The notes under the pieces were generated by a model, which worked only from the letters and a program-made list of their open reading frames with translations, did not search any database and was not told the DNA's origin. The translations under genes were made by a program, and so were the position numbers. A stretch of DNA of 64,000 nucleotides, from positions 1,054,001 through 1,118,000 of the forward strand of contig NZ_CP017688.1 in NCBI RefSeq assembly GCF_001831475.1, given 5' to 3'. Shown here piece by piece: positions 1-9,534 of the stretch (the stretch's first letter is position 1; each line of letters begins with the position of its first letter). The DNA is from Flavobacterium crassostreae (GTDB lineage: Bacteria; Bacteroidota; Bacteroidia; Flavobacteriales; Flavobacteriaceae).

Positions 1-152
1 TGTTTAAAAAAGTCCTTCTAGAGTGGTTTTGTTAAAAACTCCAGCTTATTGTGAATAAGTTTGGCTTTCTTTATTGCTTGCAAATGACAACCTTTGCGGG
101 GCTTTAATTTGGTAGAATATTTGTTAGAATCTCAAAAAAATAAACAACAGTA

Positions 153-1130
153 ATGTCAAAAATGGAACCAATTTTACAAGAAAATAAAAATCGTTTTGTG
201 ATTTTTCCGATTAAACACCATGATATTTGGGAGTGGTATAAAAAAATGGAGGCTAGTTTTTGGACTGCCGAAGAAATTGATTTGTCTCAAGATTTAAATG
301 ACTGGAATAATAAATTAACGGATGACGAACGTTATTTTGTAAAACATATCCTAGCCTTTTTTGCGGCCTCAGATGGGATAGTAAACGAAAATCTGGCGGA
401 GAACTTTGTAAACGAAGTGCAGTACGCAGAGGCAAAGTTCTTTTATGGTTTTCAAATCATGATGGAAAACATTCATAGCGAAACCTATTCGTTATTGATT
501 GACACCTATGTGAAGGATGAAATTGAAAAAGACGAGTTATTCAACGCTCTAGAAATTTTTCCGGCCATCAAGAAAAAAGCAGATTGGGCTCTTAAATGGA
601 TCGAATCGGATTCTTTTGCCGAAAGGCTAATTGCTTTTGCGGCAGTAGAAGGAATTTTCTTCTCAGGGGCTTTTTGTTCTATTTATTGGTTAAAAAAGCG
701 TGGCCTAATGCCTGGTTTGACTTTTTCTAATGAGTTGATCTCTAGAGACGAGGGAGTTCATTGTGATTTTGCAGTGCATTTACACAACCACCATTTGATT
801 AATAAAGTTTCTAAAGAACGTATTAGAGAAATCATTGTAGATGCCTTAAACATTGAAAGAGAGTTTATTACAGAATCTCTTCCGGTGAGTTTAATAGGGA
901 TGAATGCAGTGTTAATGACCCAATACCTAGAGTTTGTAGCAGACCGATTGTTAGTTGAGTTAGGCTGCGATAGAGAATATCATACCACCAATCCGTTTGA
1001 TTTTATGGACATGATTTCGCTGCAAGGAAAAACCAATTTCTTTGAAAAGAAAGTAGCCGAATACCAAAAATCTGGAGTGATGAATACGGATGATGATGCT
1101 CAAAAAATTTCTTTTGATGCCGATTTTTAA
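153..1130 (+). CDS. nrdB: Class Ia ribonucleotide reductase small (beta) subunit
   Basis: This 325-residue protein is the radical-generating subunit that, with NrdA, reduces ribonucleoside diphosphates to deoxyribonucleotides in the cytoplasm. The diiron ligands can all be placed: D74, E105 and H108 in ENIH, E166, and E200 with H203 in DEGVH. The tyrosyl-radical residue is Y112 in HSETY, at the same spacing from the ligands as E. coli Y122. The length is normal for short class Ia beta subunits. nrdA follows 117 bp downstream on the same strand, so the pair is probably an operon. The 152 bp upstream contain no gene and only a weak AACCTTTG promoter-like box near 89-96. Family assignment is secure. 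Confidence 0.97.
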   Translation: MSKMEPILQENKNRFVIFPIKHHDIWEWYKKMEASFWTAEEIDLSQDLNDWNNKLTDDERYFVKHILAFFAASDGIVNENLAENFVNEVQYAEAKFFYGFQIMMENIHSETYSLLIDTYVKDEIEKDELFNALEIFPAIKKKADWALKWIESDSFAERLIAFAAVEGIFFSGAFCSIYWLKKRGLMPGLTFSNELISRDEGVHCDFAVHLHNHHLINKVSKERIREIIVDALNIEREFITESLPVSLIGMNAVLMTQYLEFVADRLLVELGCDREYHTTNPFDFMDMISLQGKTNFFEKKVAEYQKSGVMNTDDDAQKISFDADF

Positions 1131-1247
1131 ACCGGTGGACTAATGTTCCGATTGCCAGAATACCACTTGGAGACATTGTTTTCCATAAAATATTACAAAT
1201 AAACAAAAATAAAAAAGGGATTTTTTATTTTAAAAAAAACTAAAAGT

Positions 1248-3665
1248 ATGTACGTAGTAAAGAGAGATGGTCGTAAAGAGCCAGTAATGTTTGATAAAAT
1301 CACCGATAGAATTAAAAAACTATGCTATGGTTTAAATGATTTAGTAGATGCTGTTAAAGTAGCTATGCGTGTAATTGAAGGACTCTATGATGGAGTAGCT
1401 ACGTCTGAGTTAGATAATTTAGCAGCCGAGACGGCGGCTTCGATGACAATTGCGCATCCGGATTATGCACAATTAGCAGCCCGAATTGCGATTTCTAATT
1501 TGCATTCTAACACCACCAAATCGTTCTCAGAAACGATGACCGAAATGTACCACTACGTCAATCCAAGAAACGGACAATACGCACCGTTAATTGCAGAGGA
1601 TGTTTATAAAGTTATACAAGACAATGCGGCTTTTTTGGACTCGCATGTCTTATACAATAGAGATTTTAATTATGATTATTTTGGTTTCAAAACATTAGAA
1701 CGTTCGTATTTACTTAAAATAAACGGAAAAATTGTCGAGAGACCACAACACATGCTGATGCGTGTTGCTGTTGGGATCCACTTGGATGATTTAGAGTCGG
1801 TTTTAGAGACCTATGACCTAATGTCCAAAAAGTATTTTACGCATGCCACGCCAACATTATTTAATGCAGGAACTCCAAAACCTCAAATGTCTTCTTGTTT
1901 TTTGTTAGCCATGCAAGACGATAGCATTGACGGAATTTACGACACCCTAAAACAAACCGCAAAAATCTCGCAATCTGCAGGAGGCGTAGGGTTGTCTATC
2001 CATAATGTCCGTGCAACAGGATCTTATATTCGGGGCACTAACGGCACCTCCAACGGAATCGTTCCCATGTTGCGTGTTTTTAATGATACCGCACGATATG
2101 TAGATCAAGGCGGCGGAAAACGCAAAGGAAGTTTTGCTATATATATCGAAACATGGCACGCCGATATTTTTGATTTTTTAGATCTAAAAAAGAATACCGG
2201 AAAAGAAGAAATGCGCGCCAGAGACTTGTTTTTTGCGATGTGGACCTCCGATTTGTTCATGAGACGCGTACAAGAAAATGGCAACTGGACCTTAATGTGT
2301 CCTAACGAGTGCCCTGGCTTGTATGATGTGCACGGCGAAGAATTTGAAAAAATGTACACAGACTACGAAATAGCAGGAAAAGGCCGAAAAACCATAAAAG
2401 CACATGAATTATGGGAAAAAATTCTAGAATCTCAAATTGAGACCGGAACCCCATACATGCTATACAAAGATGCCGCAAACCGCAAATCCAACCAAAAAAA
2501 CCTAGGAACCATTCGTTCTTCTAACCTATGCACCGAAATCATGGAGTACACCTCCGCAGATGAGGTAGCAGTTTGTAACTTGGCATCCCTATCCTTGCCC
2601 ATGTTTGTAGAGAACGGCGCGTTTGATCACCAAGCACTCTATAACGTGACCAAACGAGTAACTCGCAACCTAAACAAAGTTATAGACAGAAATTACTATC
2701 CAGTACCAGAGGCCAAAAACTCCAATATGAGACACAGACCAATAGGTCTAGGTGTGCAAGGATTAGCAGATGCATTCATTATGTTGCGTTTGCCATTTAC
2801 CTCCAAAGAAGCCAAAAAACTCAATCAAGAAATTTTTGAAACACTATATTTTGCAGCCGTAACCGCCTCCATGGAAATGGCAAAAGAAGAAGGGCCTTAC
2901 TCCACATTTCAAGGATCACCTATGTCCGAAGGATCCTTTCAATACAACCTATGGGGTATTGAAGACGAAGCACTATCCGGACGATGGGATTGGGCTTCCT
3001 TGCGAAAAGAAGTACTACAACACGGAGTGCGCAACTCCTTATTGGTAGCACCAATGCCAACGGCCTCTACCTCCCAAATTTTAGGTAATAACGAAGCATT
3101 TGAGCCCTATACCTCCAATATTTATACCCGCCGAGTACTATCGGGAGAGTTCATTGTAGTCAACAAGCACCTACTGCATGATTTAGTAGAACTCGGACTC
3201 TGGAATGACGCCTTAAAACAAGAGTTAATGCGTAACAACGGATCCGTACAAGATTTAAACATTCCGCAGGATCTAAAAGATTTATACAAAACCGTATGGG
3301 AATTGTCCATGAAAGACATCATAGACATGTCTCGCGACCGAGGCTATTTTGTAGACCAATCCCAATCCTTGAATTTGTTTATGCAAAACGCCAACTATTC
3401 TAAGCTAACGTCGATGCATTTTTATGCTTGGCGCGCAGGATTAAAAACCGGAATGTACTACCTCCGAACCAAAGCCGCCGTAGATGCCATTAAGTTTACC
3501 CTAAATAATGACAAAAAAACCGAGCCAATCCAAGTCCAAGTTGCATCCAAACCAGCTCCTGCTCCAGTAGCGGCAGCGGTAGAGATGACCAGCGACGAAT
3601 ACAAAGCCATGATCGAACTAGCTAAAAATGCTGGACCCGAAGATTGCGAAATGTGTGGAGCTTAA
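1248..3665 (+). CDS. nrdA: Class Ia ribonucleotide reductase large (alpha) subunit
   Basis: This 805-residue protein is the catalytic partner of NrdB. An N-terminal ATP-cone domain (about residues 1-90, opening [13 protein letters not shown]) suggests dATP/ATP activity control. Active-site cysteines are visible in MSSCFLL, SNLCTEI and AVCNLAS, and the radical-transfer tyrosine pair in GMYYLRT. The C-terminus carries an alanine/proline-rich linker and ends in CEMCGA, the mobile redox pair that passes electrons from thioredoxin or glutaredoxin. A strong intrinsic terminator follows the stop codon, closing the nrdB-nrdA unit. No second RNR class is present in this window. Confidence 0.97.
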   Translation: MYVVKRDGRKEPVMFDKITDRIKKLCYGLNDLVDAVKVAMRVIEGLYDGVATSELDNLAAETAASMTIAHPDYAQLAARIAISNLHSNTTKSFSETMTEMYHYVNPRNGQYAPLIAEDVYKVIQDNAAFLDSHVLYNRDFNYDYFGFKTLERSYLLKINGKIVERPQHMLMRVAVGIHLDDLESVLETYDLMSKKYFTHATPTLFNAGTPKPQMSSCFLLAMQDDSIDGIYDTLKQTAKISQSAGGVGLSIHNVRATGSYIRGTNGTSNGIVPMLRVFNDTARYVDQGGGKRKGSFAIYIETWHADIFDFLDLKKNTGKEEMRARDLFFAMWTSDLFMRRVQENGNWTLMCPNECPGLYDVHGEEFEKMYTDYEIAGKGRKTIKAHELWEKILESQIETGTPYMLYKDAANRKSNQKNLGTIRSSNLCTEIMEYTSADEVAVCNLASLSLPMFVENGAFDHQALYNVTKRVTRNLNKVIDRNYYPVPEAKNSNMRHRPIGLGVQGLADAFIMLRLPFTSKEAKKLNQEIFETLYFAAVTASMEMAKEEGPYSTFQGSPMSEGSFQYNLWGIEDEALSGRWDWASLRKEVLQHGVRNSLLVAPMPTASTSQILGNNEAFEPYTSNIYTRRVLSGEFIVVNKHLLHDLVELGLWNDALKQELMRNNGSVQDLNIPQDLKDLYKTVWELSMKDIIDMSRDRGYFVDQSQSLNLFMQNANYSKLTSMHFYAWRAGLKTGMYYLRTKAAVDAIKFTLNNDKKTEPIQVQVASKPAPAPVAAAVEMTSDEYKAMIELAKNAGPEDCEMCGA

Positions 3666-3688
3666 ATAAAACCACATATTAAAACCTA

Positions 3689-3724
3689 AAAACAGCTATC
3701 ACTTATTGGTAGCTGTTTTTTTTT
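3689..3724 (+). terminator. Intrinsic terminator after nrdA
   Basis: A 10-bp inverted repeat (AAAACAGCTA at 3689-3698, TAGCTGTTTT at 3710-3719) with an 11-nt loop is followed by a run of T. It sits 24 bp past the nrdA stop codon. Confidence 0.9.
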
Positions 3725-3804
3725 GGAGCTTTTTCCTGCTTTCCGTTGCAATCTTTTTATTTTTAAAGAAAAAATAAAAAGGATTTTCACTACAATCAGG
3801 GCTA
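3725..3804. repeat. Flavobacterium-type intergenic palindrome
   Basis: This is an imperfect palindrome of about 80 bp. The central arms TTTTTATTTTT and AAAAATAAAAA match perfectly around a short A-rich turn. The outer arms start GGAGCT and end AGGGCT, with the motifs CTTTCCGTTGCAATC on one side and GGATTTTCACTACAATC on the other. From memory, a dispersed intergenic element of this layout occurs many times in Flavobacterium genomes. Only one copy is visible here. It has no coding potential. Confidence 0.6.
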
Positions 3805-3965
3805 GAAAAAACAACATGCCATTTGCCATAATTTTATAAGAGAGACCTCAAAGGAGCACTTTACGCATCTCGATGCTTGCCAACAATTTCGTAACAGTAT
3901 CCAAAAATACTGTAAATCTCAACCGCTTGCTGCAGCGTATGTTTGTACTATCAAACAACACCGTT

Positions 3966-4367
3966 ATGAAAGCAATAGAACATACCAAGCAAATATTCAA
4001 AAAAATCATACACTTAATTTACGCCACCTGTACCAATGATATCATTGTATATTCCAAACAAGCCAGCAATATAGAGCTATTTATTGTTGCCTTTTTTGTA
4101 GAATGCAACCGCCTTTTTATTGCAGATAGTATTGCAATGAATGCCGTACAAAAACACTATTTCAATAAGATACAAGCCTACACTACATTTAGAAATACAA
4201 TTGCAGAACACCGATGGTTTCAAATTAAAAAAGCCAGCACAACACTATGGTTTAGCAATAAAACCCTAAGCGGAATTTATCCTAAACAAAATAGGATGCA
4301 CACCAATACAAAAATGGCATCTGCAAGCAGTTTTTTGCTACTATTGGGTTTTTATCGTCAAGAATAG
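3966..4367 (+). CDS. Hypothetical protein, unknown family
   Basis: I do not recognise this 133-residue ORF. I chose the ATG at 3966 (MKAIEHTKQ) over an in-frame ATG at 3873 because a TATGTTTG box at 3938-3945 fits a Bacteroidota -7 element 20 bp before it. No matching TTG -33 element is seen. The protein is basic, has no clear signal peptide, has one moderately hydrophobic stretch (ELFIVAFFVECNRLFIADS), and ends in a hydrophobic SSFLLLLGF segment. It lies between a dispersed palindrome and an RDD gene, in a stretch that also contains a pseudogene. It could be a lineage-specific gene, a remnant, or a chance ORF. Confidence 0.4.
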   Translation: MKAIEHTKQIFKKIIHLIYATCTNDIIVYSKQASNIELFIVAFFVECNRLFIADSIAMNAVQKHYFNKIQAYTTFRNTIAEHRWFQIKKASTTLWFSNKTLSGIYPKQNRMHTNTKMASASSFLLLLGFYRQE

Positions 4368-4434
4368 GCTATCTTACCGTAATGCTTTTACAATTTTAAA
4401 AAAAAAGCAATTTACCCCAAAAACCATCGCCATT

Positions 4435-4917
4435 ATGAACCCAGAACACTATAGAATTTCAGAACACTTATTTGCAACAAAAACCCAACGATTTCTACAC
4501 TTTGTCCTCGACTCGTTGTTTAGCTACATTCTAATCTTGAGTGCAGGAACCACCTTAGTTCTTGCCGGAGAAACCTTTGGTTATCCATCCTTGTCAGAGT
4601 GGGTGGAGACAATGACTTTGCTCGAAATCATTGTCTACAGCATAGGAATTATTTTTTTGTACTACTTTTTGACCGAAGTATATTTTGCAAGAACACCAGC
4701 AAAAATACTTACAAAAACCATTGTAGTTAAATATGACGGAACCAAACCCACAATCCAAAACATCTTTTATAGAACCTGGAGTCGTTTTATACCCCTGGAA
4801 TGGTTTTCTTATTTAGGCACCGCAACTATTGGTTGGCATGATGCCTTATCGCGAACGTATGTTGTCCATAAACAAGCATTGCTAAAGGATCGAGTGTCCT
4901 TTCAAAATAAAAAATAA
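4435..4917 (+). CDS. RDD family membrane protein
   Basis: This 160-residue integral membrane protein resembles the RDD family. The signature Arg is near residue 19 (TQRFLHFVLDSLF), inside the first transmembrane segment together with a helix Asp. A second hydrophobic segment covers about residues 65-85 (IIVYSIGIIFLYYF), and the C-terminal part reads HDALSRTYVV, typical of RDD proteins. The molecular role of most RDD proteins is unknown; some have been linked to ion transport. It is monocistronic here, and no promoter of the usual pattern is obvious. The family call is good and the function is open. Confidence 0.8.
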   Translation: MNPEHYRISEHLFATKTQRFLHFVLDSLFSYILILSAGTTLVLAGETFGYPSLSEWVETMTLLEIIVYSIGIIFLYYFLTEVYFARTPAKILTKTIVVKYDGTKPTIQNIFYRTWSRFIPLEWFSYLGTATIGWHDALSRTYVVHKQALLKDRVSFQNKK

Positions 4918-4983
4918 TTTTAAAACTAATAGAACACTTTTTAACCTAAATACATAACCATACGATAGTTTTTTTATAAAAAA

Positions 4984-5014
4984 TGCCCCAAATAGTGTCT
5001 AACTTTTTGGGGCA
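4984..5014 (-). repeat. Stem-loop repeat, copy A
   Basis: A perfect 9-bp inverted repeat (4984-4992 and 5006-5014) flanks a 13-nt loop. On the minus strand it reads CCCCAAA, AAGTTAGACACTA, TTTGGGG, followed by a T-rich tract. Copy B at 40794-40833 has nearly the same loop with different outer base pairs. The conserved segment resembles the terminal repeats of some IS3-family elements as I remember them, but no transposase is nearby. Confidence 0.65.
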
Positions 5015-5055
5015 GATTCCTGCACTTTGCTTTCTGATTTTATTAAATAGTAGGT

Positions 5056-5256
5056 GTGTCCACTGCCACACGCATTTGTCTGGCAGTCTGTACCATTGCA
5101 GGGGATTATGATTTTATGCTAAAAATATTAGTCAAAGACATGGCAAGTTACCAAGATTTTGTAATGAACAAATTGTCTACCATTGAAAACATAGGCAATA
5201 CCCAGACTATTTTTGTGATGGGCGAAATAAAGCACAGCACCGCTTTGCTTTTTTAG
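5056..5256 (+). pseudogene. C-terminal remnant of an Lrp/AsnC family regulator
   Basis: About 57 residues in this frame match the C-terminal ligand-binding (RAM) domain of Lrp/AsnC regulators, with the hallmark stretches TIAGDYDFMLKI, DMASYQDFVMNKLS, IENIGNT and FVMGEIKHSTALL. The N-terminal helix-turn-helix and most of the RAM domain are absent, since intact proteins are about 150 residues. Homology starts abruptly near 5086 and an in-frame stop lies at 5044-5046. The only possible start is a GTG at 5056. A stem-loop repeat lies 42 bp upstream and may mark the break. It is almost certainly non-functional as a DNA-binding regulator. Confidence 0.85.
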
Positions 5257-5330
5257 GTAAAAGCAATTCTGATACCGGGAGTAGTATTTTTTAGAAACAA
5301 CAAGGCAATTTTAAAATCAAACCAAAGGTA

Positions 5331-5359
5331 TTGTGCTGCTTGCTATTTCTCTATCTTTG
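5331..5359 (+). promoter_or_regulatory. Promoter of dgt
   Basis: TTG at 5331-5333 and TATCTTTG at 5352-5359 are separated by 18 bp, which matches the Bacteroidota sigma-ABfr consensus. The dgt ATG is 32 bp further on. Confidence 0.75.
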
Positions 5360-5391
5360 GGGCAAGAATTAAAATCTGACAATTGACAAGC

Positions 5392-6738
5392 ATGAACTGG
5401 GAACAACTTTTATCATTAAGACGACAAGGCGACACAACCAAAAGATTACGCATAGAACAAGACGACACCCGTTTGGGGTTTGAGGTAGATTATGACCGTA
5501 TTATTTTCTCGGCAGCCTTCAGGAGTTTGCAAGATAAAACCCAAGTAATCCCACTATCTAAAACAGATTTTGTACACAGCCGTTTGACTCATAGTTTAGA
5601 GGTTTCGGTTGTGGGGCGGTCTTTAGGACGTTTAGTAGGGAAGAAAATTCTTCAAAAATACCCACATCTACAAGAAGTACATGGCCACCACATGAATGAT
5701 TTTGGAGCCATTGTAGCTGCAGCCTCTTTGGCGCACGATATCGGAAATCCTCCCTTTGGACACTCTGGCGAAAAAGCCATTGGAGAATATTTTTCTATAG
5801 GTAATGGCAAACAATACCAAGATCGGTTGTCTTCTAAAGAATGGCAAGATTTGATTGATTTTGAAGGCAATGCCAATGGATTTTCGGTGCTTACTGCTAG
5901 TCGTCCTGGGATAGAAGGTGGCTTGCGTATTTCGTATGCAACTTTGGGTGCTTTTATGAAATATCCAAAGGAGAGTTTGCCTAAAAAGCCTACTAAAAAT
6001 ATTGCAGACAAAAAGTATGGTTTTTTTCAGACCGATAAAAATTTCTTTAATGAAGTAGCCCAAGATATGGGGATGATTTCCAATAAAGAAGCAGGATCTA
6101 TTGGGTTTGAAAGGCATCCGTTGGCGTATTTGGTCGAAGCGGCAGATGATATTTGTTATACCATCATTGATTTTGAAGATGGGATTAATTTGGGCTTGGT
6201 TTCGGAAGATTTTGCCTTAGAATATTTAATCAAATTGGTAAAAGATAGTATTGATACCTCCAAATACAAAACCTTGCAGACCAAAGAAGACCGTATTAGT
6301 TACCTGCGTGCCTTAGCAATTGGTAGTTTGATTCAAGATGCCGTAAACGTATTTGTGGATAACGAAGAAGCTATCTTGAACGGGCAATTTCCGTATGCTT
6401 TAACAGACAAAAGCAAATACAAGGCTCAAATGGATGATATTATAAAAATTAGTGTAAACAACATTTATCAGAGCCGCGAGGTGATTGAAAAAGAGATTGT
6501 TGGTTATCAGATAATTCAGACTTTACTGGACAAATTTATAACCGCTTATGATAATAAATTTAACGGCAAAGCCTCTAATTATGATGAATTACTTCTAAAG
6601 ATGCTACCAGAGAAACACCATTTTGAAAAAGAAAACCTCTACGAGCGGTTGTTGCATATTTGCCATTATATCTCGCTGCTAACCGATGGCAATGCCTTAG
6701 AATTGTTTAATACCATCAACGGCAAAAAAGGGATTTAG
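5392..6738 (+). CDS. dgt: dGTP triphosphohydrolase
   Basis: This HD-domain enzyme cleaves dGTP (and related dNTPs) to the nucleoside and triphosphate, trimming the dNTP pool. The HD signature is clear: H-R/H near FVHSRLTHSLE, then SLAHDIGNPPFGHSGE, with a further Asp in EAADDICY. I place the start at the ATG at 5392 (MNWEQLLS), not the in-frame TTG at 5383, because family members start near RR-x-GD and the promoter lies just upstream. The protein is 448 residues, normal for the family. It converges on the DUF3078 gene with 6 bp between the stops. It opposes ribonucleotide reductase functionally, although the two are not co-transcribed. Confidence 0.95.
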   Translation: MNWEQLLSLRRQGDTTKRLRIEQDDTRLGFEVDYDRIIFSAAFRSLQDKTQVIPLSKTDFVHSRLTHSLEVSVVGRSLGRLVGKKILQKYPHLQEVHGHHMNDFGAIVAAASLAHDIGNPPFGHSGEKAIGEYFSIGNGKQYQDRLSSKEWQDLIDFEGNANGFSVLTASRPGIEGGLRISYATLGAFMKYPKESLPKKPTKNIADKKYGFFQTDKNFFNEVAQDMGMISNKEAGSIGFERHPLAYLVEAADDICYTIIDFEDGINLGLVSEDFALEYLIKLVKDSIDTSKYKTLQTKEDRISYLRALAIGSLIQDAVNVFVDNEEAILNGQFPYALTDKSKYKAQMDDIIKISVNNIYQSREVIEKEIVGYQIIQTLLDKFITAYDNKFNGKASNYDELLLKMLPEKHHFEKENLYERLLHICHYISLLTDGNALELFNTINGKKGI

Positions 6739-6744
6739 GAATTT

Positions 6745-7713
6745 TTAAAAAGTATACACAAACCCCACGCCTAATACTTGTTTGAGTTGTAGTTTTGGCC
6801 CTACAGTAACTTGTTTGCCATCTCTCTCTTCTTTGGCTTTAATATCGTCATCATATATTAGATGCGCTCCAATGTTTGTTTTGACATGGTCATTAACCAC
6901 CAATTCGACCATAAGGTTGTTGTCAACATCTATATTGCCAAATTTATTGATGTAGTCCGAGTACAGGCTTATTCTGTTTTCTAAAGTAATGTTTTTAAAA
7001 ATCTCCTCTTTGTATAATGCAGTTACCAAAAAACCAAGTTCAATTTTTGACTTTTGACCTGGTGTTAGGAGGTTGTTTTGGGTGTCATAGGTTGCCTTCC
7101 GGACCCCAAAAGAACCCTGATTTGCCAACCTTTCGTCCAATACAAAGGTCATTTTTGAAGTAAATGGCGAGAGATACAACAATCTGTTTTTTTCGGGAGT
7201 GGCATATTCCGCTCCAATACCAATAAATACGTAAGCAGGTGCAAAGGGTTTAGAAACCGCTTTTTGAGTATTTGGGTACGCATATCCGTTAGTAAATTGC
7301 GTATTGAAATTAAATTTGGCAGTATGGTACCAGTTAGAAAGAGTGTCTCTTCGATAACCAAAAGCAGAATTAAACTGAAAGACATCTTCTGTTTTTCGGA
7401 CCTCCAGCCCATCTTGTTTGTTTAGCCCATAGCGCATCACCAATTCGTTCGTCCAATTGTAGGTATCTTGGGTGTAAATACGGGTAAATTTGGATTTTAA
7501 TAAACCTGTAATGGAGCTCGTTCCACCAGCATTCCAGTTTACAAAAGCTATTTCAGAAAGATCAAAACCAACCTGGTTTTTTTTGACCCAATCGGTCAAA
7601 GAGTCGCGCTCGGTAGTTATTTTTGGCACCGGTTTACTAGTAATTATTTTTTGAGAACAAACCGTTGCTGAAAATAAGATTAAAAAACAAAGAGAGAATA
7701 CAGTTTTAAACAT
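6745..7713 (-). CDS. DUF3078 outer-membrane barrel protein
   Basis: This 322-residue protein has an N-terminal signal peptide (MFKTVFSLCFLILFSATVCSQ) and then a beta-strand-rich body with many alternating aromatic residues. It ends in GVGFVYTF, where a terminal Phe is typical of outer-membrane barrels. Motifs such as FVNWNAGGTSSITGLLK, NWTNELVMRYG and the YLSPFTSKMTFVLD region match the DUF3078 family of Bacteroidota, whose role is unknown. It lies 29 bp downstream of the dxs stop on the same strand and may be co-transcribed with it. Confidence 0.88.
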   Translation of the reverse strand: MFKTVFSLCFLILFSATVCSQKIITSKPVPKITTERDSLTDWVKKNQVGFDLSEIAFVNWNAGGTSSITGLLKSKFTRIYTQDTYNWTNELVMRYGLNKQDGLEVRKTEDVFQFNSAFGYRRDTLSNWYHTAKFNFNTQFTNGYAYPNTQKAVSKPFAPAYVFIGIGAEYATPEKNRLLYLSPFTSKMTFVLDERLANQGSFGVRKATYDTQNNLLTPGQKSKIELGFLVTALYKEEIFKNITLENRISLYSDYINKFGNIDVDNNLMVELVVNDHVKTNIGAHLIYDDDIKAKEERDGKQVTVGPKLQLKQVLGVGFVYTF

Positions 7714-7742
7714 AACTTAATGGTTGAAAGGCAAGAGATAAT

Positions 7743-9530
7743 TTAGAGTATAATTTTTGAAAAAAGCAATTCTAAACTGCTAACGTCTATTTTGCAAAAT
7801 TGTTGCAATTCCGTAACGGTTCCGTGTTCTATAAAGGCATCTGGAACCCCTAGAGTAGTTATTGGTATTAGGTAGTTGTTTTGAGATGCAAATTCTAAAA
7901 TACCACTTCCAAAACCGCCAACAATAGTACCATCTTCAATGGTAAGGATGCTTTTAAATTGCGCAAAAATAAGGTGTAATTCTTTTTCATCCAAAGGTTT
8001 TACAAACGCAAAATTATAATGCGCTATGGCCTCTGGTTCTAAAAGGTTTTTTAGAGCCTGCCTAACGTTGTTGCCAATGGTTCCTGTAGATAAAACGGCT
8101 ATTTGTGTTCCGGTTTTTAGACAAACAGATTTTCCGATAGCAATAGGTTGGTATTTTCCAAAATTATTTTGGCGCCAATAGGCATTTTGCCCTCTGCCTC
8201 TGGGATACCGAATAGCAATAGGATTTTGCAAACCTAGCTGTGCGGTATATAAAATATTTTGAAGGTCTATTTCGTTCAAAGGAGCATATATAATCAGGTT
8301 TGGAACACATCTTAAATAAGCAATGTCAAAAACACCATGATGGGTTGCACCATCCTCGCCAACTAATCCGGCACGATCCAGACAAAAAATTACCGCTAGA
8401 TTTTGTAAGGCTACATCATGGATAATTTGGTCATAGGCTCTTTGTAAAAAAGTAGAATAAATATTGCAAAAAACAACCATTCCTTGTGTAGCCATTCCTG
8501 CGGCTAGAGTTACGGCATGCTGTTCTGCAATTCCTACATCAAAGGCGCGCTCTGGCATGGCTTCCATCATGAATTTTAAAGAACTCCCAGAAGGCATGGC
8601 AGGAGTAATGCCAAGGATTTTTTGGTTTTTTTGTGCCAAATCCAAAACGGTCAAGCCAAAAACATCTTGGTATTTAGGAGGAAGATTTTCTTCGGATTTC
8701 AAATAAATCTCTCCAGATTTGGCGTCAAATTTGCCTGGCGCATGGTACTTTACTTGGTTTTCTTCGGCTTGTTTTAGACCTTTTCCTTTGGTGGTTATTA
8801 GATGCAAAAATTTAGGGCCCTTGATTTTTTGTAAACGCCGGAGCTCTTTAATAACGGCAAAAATATCGTGTCCATCCACGGGGCCTGAATAATCAAAATT
8901 CAAGGATTTAATCATGTTATTCTGCCTAGGGTTTTTTCCGTTTTTGACCGAAGTCAAATAATTTTTTAAAGCGCCTACGCTCGGATCAATTCCAATGGCA
9001 TTGTCATTGAGTATTACTAATAAATTGGCATTGGTAACTCCTGCATGATTCAGCCCTTCAAAAGCCATCCCCGAAGCAATAGAGGCGTCTCCAATAACTG
9101 CAATATGTTGTTTGTCAAAATCGCCTTTTAGATTAGAGGCTATCGCCATGCCTAATGCGGCAGATATGGCCGTGGAGGAGTGGCCAACACCAAAGGCATC
9201 ATAAGGGCTTTCGGTTCTTTTTGGGAAACCAGAAATACCGCCAAGTTGTCTATTGGTGTCAAAGTTTTCTCTTCTGCCAGTTAGTATTTTGTGTCCATAA
9301 GCCTGATGGCCTACGTCCCAAATAAGCAAATCGGTAGGGGTATTGAATACATAATGCAAGGCAATGGTGAGTTCAATAACCCCTAAGCTAGCACCAAGAT
9401 GCCCTTCTTTTACGGAAACGATAGCAATGATAAATTCTCGCAATTCTTTGGCAACTTGAGGGAGTTGTACTTCCTCTAACTTACGCAAATCGGTTGGATA
9501 ATAAATGTTTGAAAGTAAATTATTTGACAT
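7743..9530 (-). CDS. dxs: 1-deoxy-D-xylulose-5-phosphate synthase
   Basis: This is the thiamin-diphosphate enzyme that condenses pyruvate and glyceraldehyde 3-phosphate in the first step of the MEP isoprenoid pathway. The family motifs are present: GHQAYGHKILTGR, the ThDP/Mg site GDASIASGMAFEGLN through LNDN, GPVDGHD, and DVGIAEQHAVTLAAGMA in the transketolase domain, followed by a C-terminal transketolase domain. I start it at the ATG at 9530 (MSNNLLSNIYY). An in-frame TTG at 9566 would add 12 residues, but it is itself the -33 promoter element. The -7 box ends four bases before the ATG, so the transcript is probably leaderless. The protein is 595 residues. Confidence 0.96.
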   Translation of the reverse strand: MSNNLLSNIYYPTDLRKLEEVQLPQVAKELREFIIAIVSVKEGHLGASLGVIELTIALHYVFNTPTDLLIWDVGHQAYGHKILTGRRENFDTNRQLGGISGFPKRTESPYDAFGVGHSSTAISAALGMAIASNLKGDFDKQHIAVIGDASIASGMAFEGLNHAGVTNANLLVILNDNAIGIDPSVGALKNYLTSVKNGKNPRQNNMIKSLNFDYSGPVDGHDIFAVIKELRRLQKIKGPKFLHLITTKGKGLKQAEENQVKYHAPGKFDAKSGEIYLKSEENLPPKYQDVFGLTVLDLAQKNQKILGITPAMPSGSSLKFMMEAMPERAFDVGIAEQHAVTLAAGMATQGMVVFCNIYSTFLQRAYDQIIHDVALQNLAVIFCLDRAGLVGEDGATHHGVFDIAYLRCVPNLIIYAPLNEIDLQNILYTAQLGLQNPIAIRYPRGRGQNAYWRQNNFGKYQPIAIGKSVCLKTGTQIAVLSTGTIGNNVRQALKNLLEPEAIAHYNFAFVKPLDEKELHLIFAQFKSILTIEDGTIVGGFGSGILEFASQNNYLIPITTLGVPDAFIEHGTVTELQQFCKIDVSSLELLFSKIIL

Positions 9531-9534
9531 GGCA

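Noticed and set aside
1..152. Possible 3' end of an upstream gene or a strong nrdB promoter
   Set aside because: All frames are broken, and the best promoter-like box (AACCTTTG) does not fit the consensus well enough.
3873..3965. N-terminal extension of the unknown ORF to an ATG at 3873
   Set aside because: A -7 promoter box at 3938-3945 lies inside the extension and a good ATG follows at 3966.
5668..6117. Long minus-strand frames inside dgt
   Set aside because: They overlap a well-supported HD-domain gene on the other strand and have no family features.
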